DNA from: Rhodovulum sp.
Lineage (GTDB): Bacteria > Pseudomonadota > Alphaproteobacteria > Rhodobacterales > Rhodobacteraceae
Assembly (NCBI GenBank): GCA_002706605.1
Contig: PALT01000034.1
Location: 1 to 64,000, forward strand
Reading direction: 5' to 3'
DNA length: 64,000 nt
In this document: positions 30,917-39,367 of the stretch, piece after piece
How positions within the stretch are numbered: the first letter of the stretch is position 1
Layout: the number at the start of each line of letters is the position of its first letter
Position numbers and translations under genes: made by a program
Notes under the pieces: generated by a model
Database searches by the model: none
What the model saw: the letters and a program-made list of their open reading frames with translations, nothing else
What the model was told of the DNA's origin: nothing

Positions 30917-31099
30917 ATGGGCTTTGGCGCTCTGACTGTGGGGTTTCTGTTCGGAATTGCTTGCGCGTGTGGCGTGGCGATGTTGGGCGGATCTTGGATG
31001 ATGACGTTGTTTATCTATTCGTTGGCGGGAAGCGCGGGCACGCTTTCTGCGGCGGTCCTTACGCTTGAGGGCCAAATGGGACTGCGTGATTTCACCTGA
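30917..31099 (+). CDS. Small two-helix membrane protein
   Basis: This 60-residue protein has two hydrophobic stretches (residues 5-25 and 28-48) and a GAGGG-type ribosome site (TGAGGGAGAG). No family is recognised. It is the last chromosomal gene before the element's left end. The following 180 bases up to 31283 show no gene. Confidence 0.6.
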   Translation: MGFGALTVGFLFGIACACGVAMLGGSWMMTLFIYSLAGSAGTLSAAVLTLEGQMGLRDFT

Positions 31100-31282
31100 C
31101 ATCCGGCGTGGGAACAATCCGCGCCGCCCAAAAAAGCGATTCACATTCCGCACGATGACTATCCGTCATCCGTGTGACGTCTGCACGTGGTCAGCGGCGG
31201 ACGTTCATCCGCGCGTAAAGCACACAGAACAACCTCGCCCTAGGCTAGGCCAGATATATCCGAAATTTTGCGGGAAAACCGG

Positions 31283-31288
31283 TGGTGC
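31283..31288. other. attL core
   Basis: TGGTGC matches the tRNA-Thr CCA-end sequence at the other end. No longer copy of the tRNA 3' end is present here. A short core is expected for serine recombinases, which need only a few matched bases. Confidence 0.7.
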
Positions 31289-31404
31289 GCCTAGAGAGAG
31301 AAAGTTTGAACTCTCTCTTTGAAACTCTGCAAGAGTGGGAACGCCAACTCGAAACTTTTGACCATGACGAGCTTAGAGGCCGTCATGAGCAAAAATCGTC
31401 ATAA
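31289..31404 (+). pseudogene. Displaced native 3' end of the serine recombinase gene
   Basis: If the element ends are joined at TGGTGC, the recombinase frame leaves 57972-57977 (ATG GTG) and continues here as RLERESLNSLF to HEQKSS, stopping at TAA 31402-31404. The charged, helical, stop-free sequence of 38 codons (first CGC at 31288) looks like a natural C-terminus. The stop lies 20 bases inside mobC, giving a coupled overlap. In the integrated state this piece has no start codon and is cut off from the recombinase. Confidence 0.75.
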
Positions 31405-31798
31405 CTTCAATGATATAGCCAAAGGTGGCAGCAAGAAGCGCGAAGCGCCATTTTCACTGCGTTTGACCTTTGAGGAACGTGCCAAACTAGAGGCTGCCGC
31501 CAACGGCATGCCTCTTGGCGCGTATATCAAGGCTGTTCTTTTCGCTCAGGAGCTACCGAAGGTAAGGCGTCGCGGCTCTGCTCCTGTGGCCGATCATGAG
31601 GCCCTTGGGCGCGTTCTAGCGGCTCTTGGCAAGTCCCGCCTCTCATCCAACCTGAACCAGCTTGCACGTGCCGTGAACACCGGCACGCTGCCCGTTCATC
31701 CCGAAATCGAAGACGAACTGCGAGAGGCCAGCGCCGAGATCGCTAAAATCCGTGCTGAGCTTATCAACGCACTCGGCCTCAAGGGAGGTGCGCCATGA
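31385..31798 (+). CDS. Mobilization accessory protein MobC-like
   Basis: This 137-residue relaxosome accessory protein has a ribbon-helix-helix-like N-terminus (FSLRLTFEERAKLEAAANG) and the MobC stretch LGRVLAALGKSRLSSNLNQLARAVNTG. I used the ATG at 31385 because upstream codons belong to the displaced recombinase end in another frame. It overlaps mobA by ATGA. In the circle it would be translated directly after the recombinase; in the integrated form no promoter is obvious upstream. Confidence 0.8.
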   Translation: MSKNRHNFNDIAKGGSKKREAPFSLRLTFEERAKLEAAANGMPLGAYIKAVLFAQELPKVRRRGSAPVADHEALGRVLAALGKSRLSSNLNQLARAVNTGTLPVHPEIEDELREASAEIAKIRAELINALGLKGGAP

Positions 31799-33102
31799 TC
31801 CTCAAAGGCAACGAACGCGGTCATGGCAACGAACTGGCGAAGCATCTGCTGAACGCCCGCGATAACGAGCATGTCGAGCTTCACGATCTTCGCGGCTTTG
31901 CCTGTGATGATCTGGCGGGCGCGATGCAGGAAAGCGAAGCCATCGCGCGCGGCACGCGCTGCCAGAACCATCTTTTCTCGCTGAGCCTCAATCCGCCGGA
32001 GCATGAAGATGTGCCGGTCGAGGTCTTCGAGGCAGCGATAGACCGGATCGAAGGACGGCTCGGCCTGGAAGATCAGCCGCGTGCCATCGTCTTCCATGAA
32101 AAGGAAGGCAGGCGTCATGCGCATGCCGTCTGGAGCCGGATCGACGGCGACGAGATGAAGGCTATCAATCTGCCGTGGTATAAAACGCGGCTCAATGAGA
32201 TCGCGCGGGAACTCTACCGCGAACATGGCTGGGAGATGCCGGACGGATTCCGCGACAAGGGGCAGCGTGATCCGCTCGCCTTCACGCTGGAAGAATGGCA
32301 GCAGGCCAAGCGCACCAAACAAGACCCGAAACACACCAAATCTCTCATCCGCGAAAGCTGGGCAGGCTCGGACAGCCGCGAAGCCCTTGAAGCGGCTTTG
32401 CGCGAGAAGGGATTCTGGCTCGCCCAAGGTGACAAGCGCGGCTTCGCCCTCGTCGATTGGCGCGGCGAGACCTATTCGCTCAGCCGTATGAGCGGCGCAA
32501 AGACCAAAGAGCTCAAAGCCCGTCTCGGTGATCCGAAAGCGCTGATGTCAGTGGACGAGACCAAGGCGCATATCGGCGAGCGATTGAGCCCCAAGTTGAG
32601 AAACTGGGCTAAGGAAGAGCAAGCCAGAGCCGAAAAAGCCGGTCTGGCGGCGCAGTTTCAGCGCGAACAGATGGTGCAGCGTCAGCGCCGTGCCCGTCAG
32701 CAACTTAAGAGCCAGCACGAAGAGCGCTGGCTGGCTGAAGAGAAAAAACGGGCAGAACGCACGCCCAAGGGCATTCGCGGTCTATGGGGCTGGGTGACGG
32801 GCAAGAACCGCAAGATCAGAAATGAGAATGAGGCTGAGATCGCGCGCGCACAGCAGCGCGACCGCGCGGAGAAGCAAGAGGCGATCCGCAAGCAACTGGC
32901 AGAACGGCGGAACCTGCAACGGCAGGTCAAGCTTGCCCGTGAAAAGCAGCAGGCGCGCATTGCTGAGCTCAACAGGGACGTCGCCCGCGCCATCAAGATG
33001 GGCCGCGTACCAGAGCAGCAAGACAGCAAACAAAAACAGCGGTCCCGCACGCTCGATCAGAAGCGCGAGCGGGATCGCGGCAATGATTTTAACCCAAACT
33101 AG
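31795..33102 (+). CDS. Relaxase / mobilization nuclease (MobA-like)
   Basis: This 435-residue protein would nick oriT and pilot the transferred strand. The N-terminal relaxase domain has the metal-binding histidine motif H101...H108-A-H110 (FHEKEGRRHAHAVW). Candidate tyrosines for DNA attachment are few near the N-terminus, so the nucleophile is unclear. The C-terminal half (260-435) is highly charged and probably coiled coil (QREQMVQRQRRAR, EKQEAIRKQLAERRN). MobC upstream supports the assignment. Confidence 0.82.
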   Translation: MILKGNERGHGNELAKHLLNARDNEHVELHDLRGFACDDLAGAMQESEAIARGTRCQNHLFSLSLNPPEHEDVPVEVFEAAIDRIEGRLGLEDQPRAIVFHEKEGRRHAHAVWSRIDGDEMKAINLPWYKTRLNEIARELYREHGWEMPDGFRDKGQRDPLAFTLEEWQQAKRTKQDPKHTKSLIRESWAGSDSREALEAALREKGFWLAQGDKRGFALVDWRGETYSLSRMSGAKTKELKARLGDPKALMSVDETKAHIGERLSPKLRNWAKEEQARAEKAGLAAQFQREQMVQRQRRARQQLKSQHEERWLAEEKKRAERTPKGIRGLWGWVTGKNRKIRNENEAEIARAQQRDRAEKQEAIRKQLAERRNLQRQVKLAREKQQARIAELNRDVARAIKMGRVPEQQDSKQKQRSRTLDQKRERDRGNDFNPN

Positions 33103-33117
33103 GAAAGGAGAACGGCA

Positions 33118-33336
33118 ATGAGACACACACTCATGCTTAACTTAGACGAAAGACACGCAAGGTTGCTGGAAGAACTGCGACAGCACTTCCGGCTTGCTGC
33201 GGATGATACCGTGCGCTTTGCGATCCGTATGGCTCATGCACGCTACAAGCAAAAGGCCGATGTGCTGGTGCCGGAGTTCAAGCCGCGCGCAGCCAAGCGC
33301 AGTGATCTGGACAAGGATGATTTTTCACCATGTTGA
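33118..33336 (+). CDS. Small hypothetical protein, ribbon-helix-helix-like
   Basis: This 72-residue protein begins MRHTLMLNLDERHARLLEELRQHF, which resembles a ribbon-helix-helix DNA-binding fold. It follows mobA after a strong AAAGGAGAA ribosome site and overlaps the next gene. A regulatory role in the mob operon is inference. Confidence 0.6.
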   Translation: MRHTLMLNLDERHARLLEELRQHFRLAADDTVRFAIRMAHARYKQKADVLVPEFKPRAAKRSDLDKDDFSPC

Positions 33337-33662
33337 ACGGGCAAGAATATCTTACGCCAACGGGCGAGCGCGTGCTTCGCTCCGGCGATCTTGTGCGTAT
33401 CGGCCCTGGGGATGACATCAGGAGCTACACCGGCAAGATCGGCTATCTGCACACCATCAAGAGTGTGGGCGAGTTCGTTCAGCGAGGTGAAGCCGTGATC
33501 GTCGCCGAAGGCGAGAACGGCGCTGTCGAGCTTTACGCCCCGCGTGACGGTGTGGTTGTCTGGATCAATGCTGCGCTGGAGAATGCACCGCCATGGCTGG
33601 TCACGATGCGTTTGTGCGCCGATAAGCCTGATCGGTCGTGCAAGAAGCAGTACCGAAGCTGA
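33330..33662 (+). CDS. Hypothetical protein, mob operon
   Basis: This 110-residue protein is rich in Gly and Val with predicted beta character (EYLTPTGERVLRSGDLVRIG; ELYAPRDGVVVWI). No family is recognised. It overlaps the preceding gene by 7 bases in another frame, consistent with coupled translation. Confidence 0.55.
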   Translation: MLNGQEYLTPTGERVLRSGDLVRIGPGDDIRSYTGKIGYLHTIKSVGEFVQRGEAVIVAEGENGAVELYAPRDGVVVWINAALENAPPWLVTMRLCADKPDRSCKKQYRS

Positions 33663-33680
33663 AAGGATCAAAGTGCGCGT

Positions 33681-33857
33681 ATGGAGAAGATATTGGCCGT
33701 CCGGTTGACCGAGGAACTCGCAGATCAACTCGCCGAGATGAGCGATCATACGGCCTTTGAAGAAGCTGATATCGTTCGGCACGCCATCGGAGCGGCATAT
33801 GCCGAATATCGAAAATCAAAGCTGGATGATCCGCAACGCGAGAACGGCGCGGAATAG
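33681..33857 (+). CDS. Small ribbon-helix-helix-like protein
   Basis: This 58-residue protein starts MEKILAVRLTEELADQLAEM, typical of a ribbon-helix-helix repressor or antitoxin. It is the last plus-strand gene of the mob operon. A perfect palindrome GTGCAACATTGCAC (33921-33934) lies just downstream, before the convergent gene, and could be an operator or a weak terminator. Confidence 0.55.
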   Translation: MEKILAVRLTEELADQLAEMSDHTAFEEADIVRHAIGAAYAEYRKSKLDDPQRENGAE

Positions 33858-33936
33858 ATCACCCAACAATGTGCGATAGCGGCACCGTTCAAACTGCGGT
33901 TGCGCCCGCCGTAGTGGCAGGTGCAACATTGCACGA

Positions 33937-34224
33937 TCAGAACAGCGACATCTGCCGCGCGGCGTTTTTGCGGCGTTTCCAGTCTGGGCTCTGCGCTTCA
34001 TGGTCGAGCCAAGCGCGGACGAAGCTTTCCGGCCCGCCAAATTCTTCGACGGTCACTGCTGGAAGGAAGTGCGAGCGAGAGCCGGTTTCAGTGACCGGTA
34101 GGATGAAGCCCTCATCCACCTGAAGCTCGATATGATCGAAGTCTTCGTGAAAGCGCTGCTTTCGGTAGGTGATGGTGAGGGGCGTTCCATCCCAGACAAT
34201 GCGGATTTCGATGGGGGCGCTCAT
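33937..34224 (-). CDS. Hypothetical protein
   Basis: This 95-residue protein starts MSAPIEIRIVWDG and ends QMSLF. I chose the ATG at 34224, which overlaps the stop of the upstream small gene by ATGA. It is acidic, contains no recognised domain, and forms a two-gene operon with the next entry. Such small pairs are common in mobile-element accessory regions. Confidence 0.6.
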   Translation of the reverse strand: MSAPIEIRIVWDGTPLTITYRKQRFHEDFDHIELQVDEGFILPVTETGSRSHFLPAVTVEEFGGPESFVRAWLDHEAQSPDWKRRKNAARQMSLF

Positions 34225-34457
34225 GAGCGCCCCGCTTCGTTTGCGTTGGCTTCGGCATCTTCCAGCGGCAGGCGCAGGACGATGCGGCCATTGATCGGAC
34301 AGGTTTCGAGCTGGAGGCTGTAGCCGCGCCCGTCCTTGTGTTTCCATGCGGCTCCGACCTTGTTCCAGAAGGATTTCTCGCCTTTCTGGGTGACGTGCCA
34401 TGCCAGATAGTCCGGCGCGTTGTGCTCTTGGTTGGTGTTCTCTTTTTCGCGTGCCAT
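34221..34457 (-). CDS. Hypothetical protein
   Basis: This 78-residue protein reads MAREKENTNQEHNAPDYLAW with a central FWNKVGAAWKHKDGRGYSLQL. A strong ribosome site (AAAGGAGAAAAG) lies upstream. It resembles small plasmid-type proteins of unknown function. About 540 bases upstream (34458-34996) hold no convincing gene. Confidence 0.6.
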   Translation of the reverse strand: MAREKENTNQEHNAPDYLAWHVTQKGEKSFWNKVGAAWKHKDGRGYSLQLETCPINGRIVLRLPLEDAEANANEAGRS

Positions 34458-34940
34458 GTCTTTTCTCCTTTGCTTGGGTTTGGCTTGCTAACGCCCTCCC
34501 GAAGCGCCCGAGGCAAAGGGCCAGCCGTCATATCCAACACGGATACTTTGAGCGGGCAGGATATTGAGGGATGGGCCGCTTCCGGCCAGGGAATTGGGGC
34601 ATCTGGTGCAAGCCGCGCCCAAGCAACGGGGAAGACCGGCCAACCTTCAGAAAATGACACTGACCACGTCCAATCGCATTATGGACAGACCGCGCTAACG
34701 ATCACCCTTTCGGCGATGATCTGCATGCAAGGTCAGACGTGGAACGACGTAACAACGACCGCCTCTGCGCAACCCTGCGTATCGAAACAAAGCCTACTCA
34801 GCCAAACCTGCAAATGCCGCACTGGAGAATGCATGCGCATCGAAACGTGCCGATGCGTTTCATCGCACCCCTACTAATCGAATTGGACAAAGACACCCGA
34901 CCCATCAGCGCCTTCACGAGGCCGATGATGGTGAGGAACG

Positions 34941-34989
34941 GGGCCGAAAGGCCCTGAGTGGTTCGGGGCCTCCTTCAACGACAAGGAGG
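34941..34989 (+). promoter_or_regulatory. Leader hairpins, second one hiding the ribosome site
   Basis: GGGCC-GAAA-GGCCC (34941-34954) is a GNRA-loop hairpin. CCTCCTT (34969-34975) pairs perfectly with AAGGAGG (34983-34989), the ribosome-binding site of the 59-residue protein gene starting at 34997. The second hairpin would block translation unless opened. RNA-level control is inferred. Confidence 0.6.
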
Positions 34990-34996
34990 ATGAGCC

Positions 34997-35176
34997 ATGA
35001 AACTCGTCACCAAGTTTGAAGCGGCTTCCCGCAGCACGGCAGAATTGCACGGTCTTCTTCGTGAGGCCTTCAACGCCTTCGCCGCCGCCCCGCGCGGCAG
35101 CATCGAGCGCCGCAATGCGCTGGAGTCGATGCACAACATCGAAACCGAGCTCGCGACCCGCGCGCCGGGTCTCTAA
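34997..35176 (+). CDS. Small hypothetical protein
   Basis: This 59-residue protein begins MKLVTKFEAASRSTAELHGL and ends ATRAPGL. It has an exceptionally strong but hairpin-sequestered ribosome site. No family is recognised; similar short helical proteins occur in rhizobial and roseobacter plasmids. Confidence 0.55.
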   Translation: MKLVTKFEAASRSTAELHGLLREAFNAFAAAPRGSIERRNALESMHNIETELATRAPGL

Positions 35177-35288
35177 CCAACCAGCGGTCAGCCCTCAAGC
35201 TGGCCGCTATCATTGCCCTGTGGGCAGATCGGCAGGCCGTTGGTTTCTTGGTAGCTTCTGTCAAAGCGCCTGCGCTACGATACTTCGC

Positions 35289-35996
35289 ATGGGTAACAGG
35301 CTTGCAGATTTACAACGTTTTTATGAGCTTATGGCCGCACTCGATGTGCGTGCCAGTGGGAAGCGCTACCTTCGAGATTGCCACGGGCGGATGGACTGGC
35401 CGATGCGCGGGGTCTACTTCTTCTTTGAAGACGGAGAGCTGCGAAGCCAATCCGGCAGCGGACCGCGCGTGGTGCGCGTCGGCACGCATGCGCTGAAAGC
35501 GGGTTCCCGCACGACCCTCTGGAAACGATTGTCACAACATAAAGGCGTGGCGCGATCCGGTGGCGGAAATCATCGCGGGTCGATTTTCAGGTTGATCGTC
35601 GGCACGGCACTTCTCAACCGCGATGGGCTGGAATGTGAGAGTTGGGATAACCGGCAATCAACCGTGCCGCGCGATGTTCGTCTTGCAGAGCAACCTATCG
35701 AACAGATGGTTACCTCCGTGATCGGAGCGATGCCATTCCTGTGGGTGGATGTCGGCGACGACGCTGGCGCAGAAAGCGAACGCGGCATTATCGAACGCGG
35801 CTCCATCGCACTTCTCAGCAATTGGCAGAAAGAGCCTATCGATCCTGCGTCAGAGTCCTGGCTGGGCAACCGATGCAACCGCGAGCGAGTTCGCACGTCC
35901 GGTCTCTGGAATTCTAACCACATCGATGAAGCTTACGACCCAAAATTTCTTGATGTTCTTGAAAGACGTGTCGAACAAATGGGATGGCGCGGATGA
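35289..35996 (+). CDS. GIY-YIG-like nuclease family protein
   Basis: This 235-residue protein contains GVYFFFEDGE, then VVRVGTHAL, then TTLWKRLSQHKG. That spacing and the Arg/His pattern resemble a divergent GIY-YIG nuclease (GVY and RVG in place of GIY and YIG). A conserved-looking Glu occurs in AEQPIEQM. The C-terminal part has SIALLSNW and SGLWNSNH. The start at 35289 (MGNRLADLQRF) was chosen because the upstream in-frame sequence overlaps the preceding gene. It overlaps the next gene by ATGA. Nuclease function is inference. Confidence 0.6.
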   Translation: MGNRLADLQRFYELMAALDVRASGKRYLRDCHGRMDWPMRGVYFFFEDGELRSQSGSGPRVVRVGTHALKAGSRTTLWKRLSQHKGVARSGGGNHRGSIFRLIVGTALLNRDGLECESWDNRQSTVPRDVRLAEQPIEQMVTSVIGAMPFLWVDVGDDAGAESERGIIERGSIALLSNWQKEPIDPASESWLGNRCNRERVRTSGLWNSNHIDEAYDPKFLDVLERRVEQMGWRG

Positions 35997-36652
35997 TCGT
36001 TGTCATTCAGTGTGCTGGCTCCAAGAGAGCAGATGCAGGAAGCCTCAGCGCGCCGGATGGCAGGCCCGTTCGCTTTGTGGCGCATCCAGAACTCGCGCCC
36101 GATGACGGCGAATTCTACGCAAGGCCGGATGATGCGTGCGGCGACGGATCGACCTGGCGTGATCTGCTGTTGGCGATCAACCAAAGCGGCACGGCATCCC
36201 CGCCGAACCTCTTGGCGGCAGGCACCCTTTATCGGCCTGCTGTTTATCAAGGATTGTTGGAACATGTAGGACGCGAAAAACTGTACATCCTCTCTGCTGG
36301 GTGGGGGCTTGTCCGCTCTGACTTCCTGTTGCCGGACTATGATATCACCTTCTCGGGGCAGGCAGAGCGTTACAAGCGGCGGCGCAAAGCGGATCGCTAC
36401 GAAGATTTTTCCATGCTGCCGCAGGGTTCAGACGAACCCATTTTGTTCTTTGGAAGCAAGGACTACCTGCCGTTATTCCTCCAGATGAGCGCAGATCATC
36501 GCGGGCAACGGATTGTCCTTTTCAGATCGGCGGAGCCGCCAGATTGCCCTGATTGCGTCGCAGTCAGGTACGATACGCCGCGCAGGACGAATTGGCACTA
36601 CGAGGCGGCGGAACGCTATATGGCGGGCAATCTTCAACTTCCCGTCCGATAG
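35993..36652 (+). CDS. YaaA-like / DUF6884-type protein
   Basis: This 219-residue protein begins MIVVIQCAGSKRADAG, the hallmark of the YaaA/DUF6884 group. It has LYILSAGWGLVRSDFLLPDYDITF in the middle and ILFFGSKDYLP later. YaaA proteins bind DNA or protect against oxidative stress, and DUF6884 proteins appear beside defence or base-modification genes. It is translationally coupled to the GIY-YIG-like gene, so the pair probably works together. Confidence 0.65.
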   Translation: MIVVIQCAGSKRADAGSLSAPDGRPVRFVAHPELAPDDGEFYARPDDACGDGSTWRDLLLAINQSGTASPPNLLAAGTLYRPAVYQGLLEHVGREKLYILSAGWGLVRSDFLLPDYDITFSGQAERYKRRRKADRYEDFSMLPQGSDEPILFFGSKDYLPLFLQMSADHRGQRIVLFRSAEPPDCPDCVAVRYDTPRRTNWHYEAAERYMAGNLQLPVR

Positions 36653-36707
36653 GACGCTGAGCGGCTGGCCAAATGGCCAGCCGAAATTTTTTTCGGTTGG
36701 AGCCGCC

Positions 36708-37619
36708 TTACGCGGCGACTCCTTCTTTTGCTGGCTCTTCATCGATGAGCGGTTGCAGGCCGTGCAGGAAATCTGCGGCGCGCTGCGCATGGGCGGCGGC
36801 GGCAAAGATCGCCCGCTTGTCATCCTTCAAGACTTTGAGCCAGCTTTGGATGTAGGCGGCATGATCGCTGCCAGGCTCGGGCTTCAAGGCCAGATCAGCG
36901 CATAGGAACGCCGCGCCCAGCTCGGCCACAAGTTCCTCTCTGGCGTAGCCTTCATCGCCCCATGTCTTACGGCCAAAGTCACGGTCAAGACGGCTCTTGT
37001 GCTTCGTCCAGTGGGTTAGCTCATGGGCAAGGGTCGCATAGTAGGCCTCGGGGCTGCGGAAGGATTCGAACACCGGCATCTGCACATGATCGGTTGCGCC
37101 GGTATAGTGTGCGCTGTTTCCACCATGGCGGATATCGGCTCCGGTCGCGGCGAAGAATGCATCCGAATGCTCGATCCGCTCTGCCGGATCAATCACCGGC
37201 TCGGGCTTGGCATAGTAGTGCTCGGGCAAGCCTTCGATCTGCTCCACGTTGAAAACGGTGTAGCCTTTCATGAAAGGGATTTTCCGCTCTTCTTCTGATC
37301 CATCGTCCTGTTCCTCGGTCTTGGTGATGGTGTTGGCATAGACAACCAGATTGCCGCGCTCGCCTTTCTTGACATGGGCATCCAGTTCCTTCGCCTGCTT
37401 GAATGTCATCCAGTACGGGGAGAGATAGCCGCTTTCGACGGCTGCGCCCCAAAGCATCAGCACATTGATACCGTTATAGGGCATGCCGTTGTGCCGTAGG
37501 GGCTTGGTGATCCGCCCTTCCATATTGCCCGCGCTCCACGGCTTGAGCCATGTCAGTTCGCCTTGCTCCAGATCGGCAATGATTTTGTCGGTAACTTTCT
37601 GGTAAACATCCTTTTTCAT
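36708..37619 (-). CDS. ardC: ArdC-like antirestriction protein
   Basis: This 303-residue protein protects incoming mobile DNA from restriction. The N-terminal ssDNA-binding domain (1-130) has WLKPWSAG and PYNGINVLML. The C-terminal zinc metalloprotease-like domain has HELTHW (199-204), and Glu residues further on could act as third ligand. The start at 37619 follows AAAGGAG. A dense hairpin cluster lies directly upstream. Confidence 0.9.
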   Translation of the reverse strand: MKKDVYQKVTDKIIADLEQGELTWLKPWSAGNMEGRITKPLRHNGMPYNGINVLMLWGAAVESGYLSPYWMTFKQAKELDAHVKKGERGNLVVYANTITKTEEQDDGSEEERKIPFMKGYTVFNVEQIEGLPEHYYAKPEPVIDPAERIEHSDAFFAATGADIRHGGNSAHYTGATDHVQMPVFESFRSPEAYYATLAHELTHWTKHKSRLDRDFGRKTWGDEGYAREELVAELGAAFLCADLALKPEPGSDHAAYIQSWLKVLKDDKRAIFAAAAHAQRAADFLHGLQPLIDEEPAKEGVAA

Positions 37620-37635
37620 CTGTTTTTTCTCCTTT

Positions 37636-37858
37636 GATCGGTTGCGCATGCAACCGATCTGCCCCTCTGGCGAAGAGAGGGGGAAACCGTCCAGACCGCG
37701 AAGGTGCGAGGGGGATCACCCGTCCTGCACGGGCCAACGGCCAGGAAGGACGGGGAGACGCACCAAAGCGCCCGAAGCCATGGCGAAGGGCTTGGTCTTG
37801 ACGGTGGATGGGGCCGCCAGGCCCCCAAACAAGAAGGAATGTCAGCCGGTCACGGCTG
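37636..37858. promoter_or_regulatory. Hairpin-rich leader upstream of ardC
   Basis: At least six stem-loops occur in 223 bases: GATCGGTTGC/GCAACCGATC (37636-37659), CCCCTCT/AGAGGGG (37662-37682), CCCGTCCT/AGGACGGG (37719-37754) enclosing GGCC-AAC-GGCC, and GCCC-GAA-GCCATGGC-GAA-GGGC (37770-37791). The last two are GGGGCC-GCCA-GGCCCC (37810-37825) and CAGCCG-GTCA-CGGCTG (37843-37858). No gene is visible in 37620-37957. A single-strand promoter or a structured RNA are possible roles. Confidence 0.6.
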
Positions 37859-37957
37859 GCCGTAGATGCGCAAGGGATGGAAGCCGCATGGCGGAGACTG
37901 GGTCAGGCTCCGTTCACGACAGCCCGATCCAAAAGGATGCGCCTAAATCGGAAGTGA

Positions 37958-39367
37958 CTAGAGTGCGACAAGAAATCTGTAGATCTCGACCATCGCCAAT
38001 GTATCCCGCTCACAATAACGCAAGAGCGCTTGAGCAATAGAATTAGCTTCATCGGGTTCTGCCGAAAGCATACGCTGCCACGCTTCCATGGCTGAGGTTC
38101 CATCCTGAACATCAAGATCGCTATAGGTAAGCTCTGGGCATAGAATGGGCAAAACCCTCTTAATCGAAGTCGAGCCATCGAATTCAATATCAACGTAATC
38201 CGTCTTAAAAACTTCTTCCAAGTCGACCATTCTCGCATTCAATGCGTCTAGAAACGGGGCCTTGTGCGGAAAGTCTACAGCTAACTCCTTGTTCCTTGTC
38301 TTCTCAAATGAAGCGTGCCAGGATATGATGCTCCCCTGGGAGCCAATATCGGCCTGCATTTTCTCAATAAGGTCAAGCGGCAAACGCGCTTCGCGTTCCA
38401 AATATTCGCAATGAGCCAGGCTCCCATTACGCTCAAGAATATGAAGTGAATACTGAATCGGAAATTGCCGATGCGGGCTGGCGCCATTGATCAATGGCAC
38501 AGCAGAGGCGAAGGTCTCAAAATCGAAAAAGTACACCGGAAAATTAATCCGACTAAGAAATGCTTTTATTGCTGAAACATTGACAATCGGCCTCCCACGC
38601 TTCGCCGACTTAACGACCAAAAGCTGGCTCTCCGTTAGGTCGCTTTCATCTGGAACATCTCGAAGGTCAAAAATATCGCGAGATACAAAATCGGCCCGAA
38701 GTCTGGCGCTGAGCCGAGGAATGCTATAGATAGAGTGAGGTGGTATTTTCGGATTAAAGACCCGAAATGTGTCGCATTGGTTTCCGCGAGACTTGTACAA
38801 GCAAGGACATCCATCTCGATCAATCGTCTCTTTCCTAGAGAGCGCCAAAGCCTTATCGATCTCCATCGCTGTCTCGCCCTCAAGATCGGCAATCTGTTCG
38901 GTGACGTCGGTGAACTTAAGAAGTTTTTCGGGGTCGATTAAACCATCACGCTTGTAGCTCGCATCGAGATGTACGATGTAAACCCGATCAATATCTTGTC
39001 CCGCTCGTTCAGCACAAATCTTTTGAAAACAAGCATCCTTCAGGTGGTTGGTTGACTGGTCGGTTTTGACGCTGGTCGACGACTTAACCTCGTACAGAAA
39101 TGTTCCACCCGATGCTGAGTGCTCGATGACATCGGCTCGAGCGTAGAGGCCTTCATCGGTTTCAAAAACCTGCTGGAACGCCACGGCACGCCCACTCTTT
39201 TCGAAGAAACTACGGACGTATTCCTCAACTTCAAAGCCTTCTCGCGTGATCTTCTGTAGAAACAGACTAAAGTCTCCAGTCGGATACCGGTCGGGCTCCC
39301 TTTTTAAAAGCCAGAATGACTTTGGGCAATTAAGGTAGTGTATGAAATCTGTCTTCGTAACTCTCAT
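37958..39367 (-). CDS. DUF2779 protein with Cas4-like nuclease domain
   Basis: This 469-residue protein has an N-terminal PD-(D/E)XK domain: CP at 14-15, D79 in ARADVI, and E93-V-K95 in YEVKSS. A Cys cluster near residues 195-205 (CPCLYKSRGNQC) suggests a Cas4-type Fe-S cluster. The C-terminal DUF2779 region (from about 280, YFFDFETFASAVP) looks like a DEDD/RNase H-type exonuclease. It lies directly after the DRT3 genes and may be processing or defence related. Function is inferred. Confidence 0.75.
   Translation of the reverse strand: MRVTKTDFIHYLNCPKSFWLLKREPDRYPTGDFSLFLQKITREGFEVEEYVRSFFEKSGRAVAFQQVFETDEGLYARADVIEHSASGGTFLYEVKSSTSVKTDQSTNHLKDACFQKICAERAGQDIDRVYIVHLDASYKRDGLIDPEKLLKFTDVTEQIADLEGETAMEIDKALALSRKETIDRDGCPCLYKSRGNQCDTFRVFNPKIPPHSIYSIPRLSARLRADFVSRDIFDLRDVPDESDLTESQLLVVKSAKRGRPIVNVSAIKAFLSRINFPVYFFDFETFASAVPLINGASPHRQFPIQYSLHILERNGSLAHCEYLEREARLPLDLIEKMQADIGSQGSIISWHASFEKTRNKELAVDFPHKAPFLDALNARMVDLEEVFKTDYVDIEFDGSTSIKRVLPILCPELTYSDLDVQDGTSAMEAWQRMLSAEPDEANSIAQALLRYCERDTLAMVEIYRFLVAL

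Noticed and set aside
31200..31320. A long copy of the tRNA-Thr 3' end as attL
   Set aside because: I looked for it and found only TGGTGC; the short core fits a serine recombinase.
34338..34957. Open frames on the plus strand over 34338-34957
   Set aside because: They are opposite a better supported gene or lack a ribosome site and protein-like composition.
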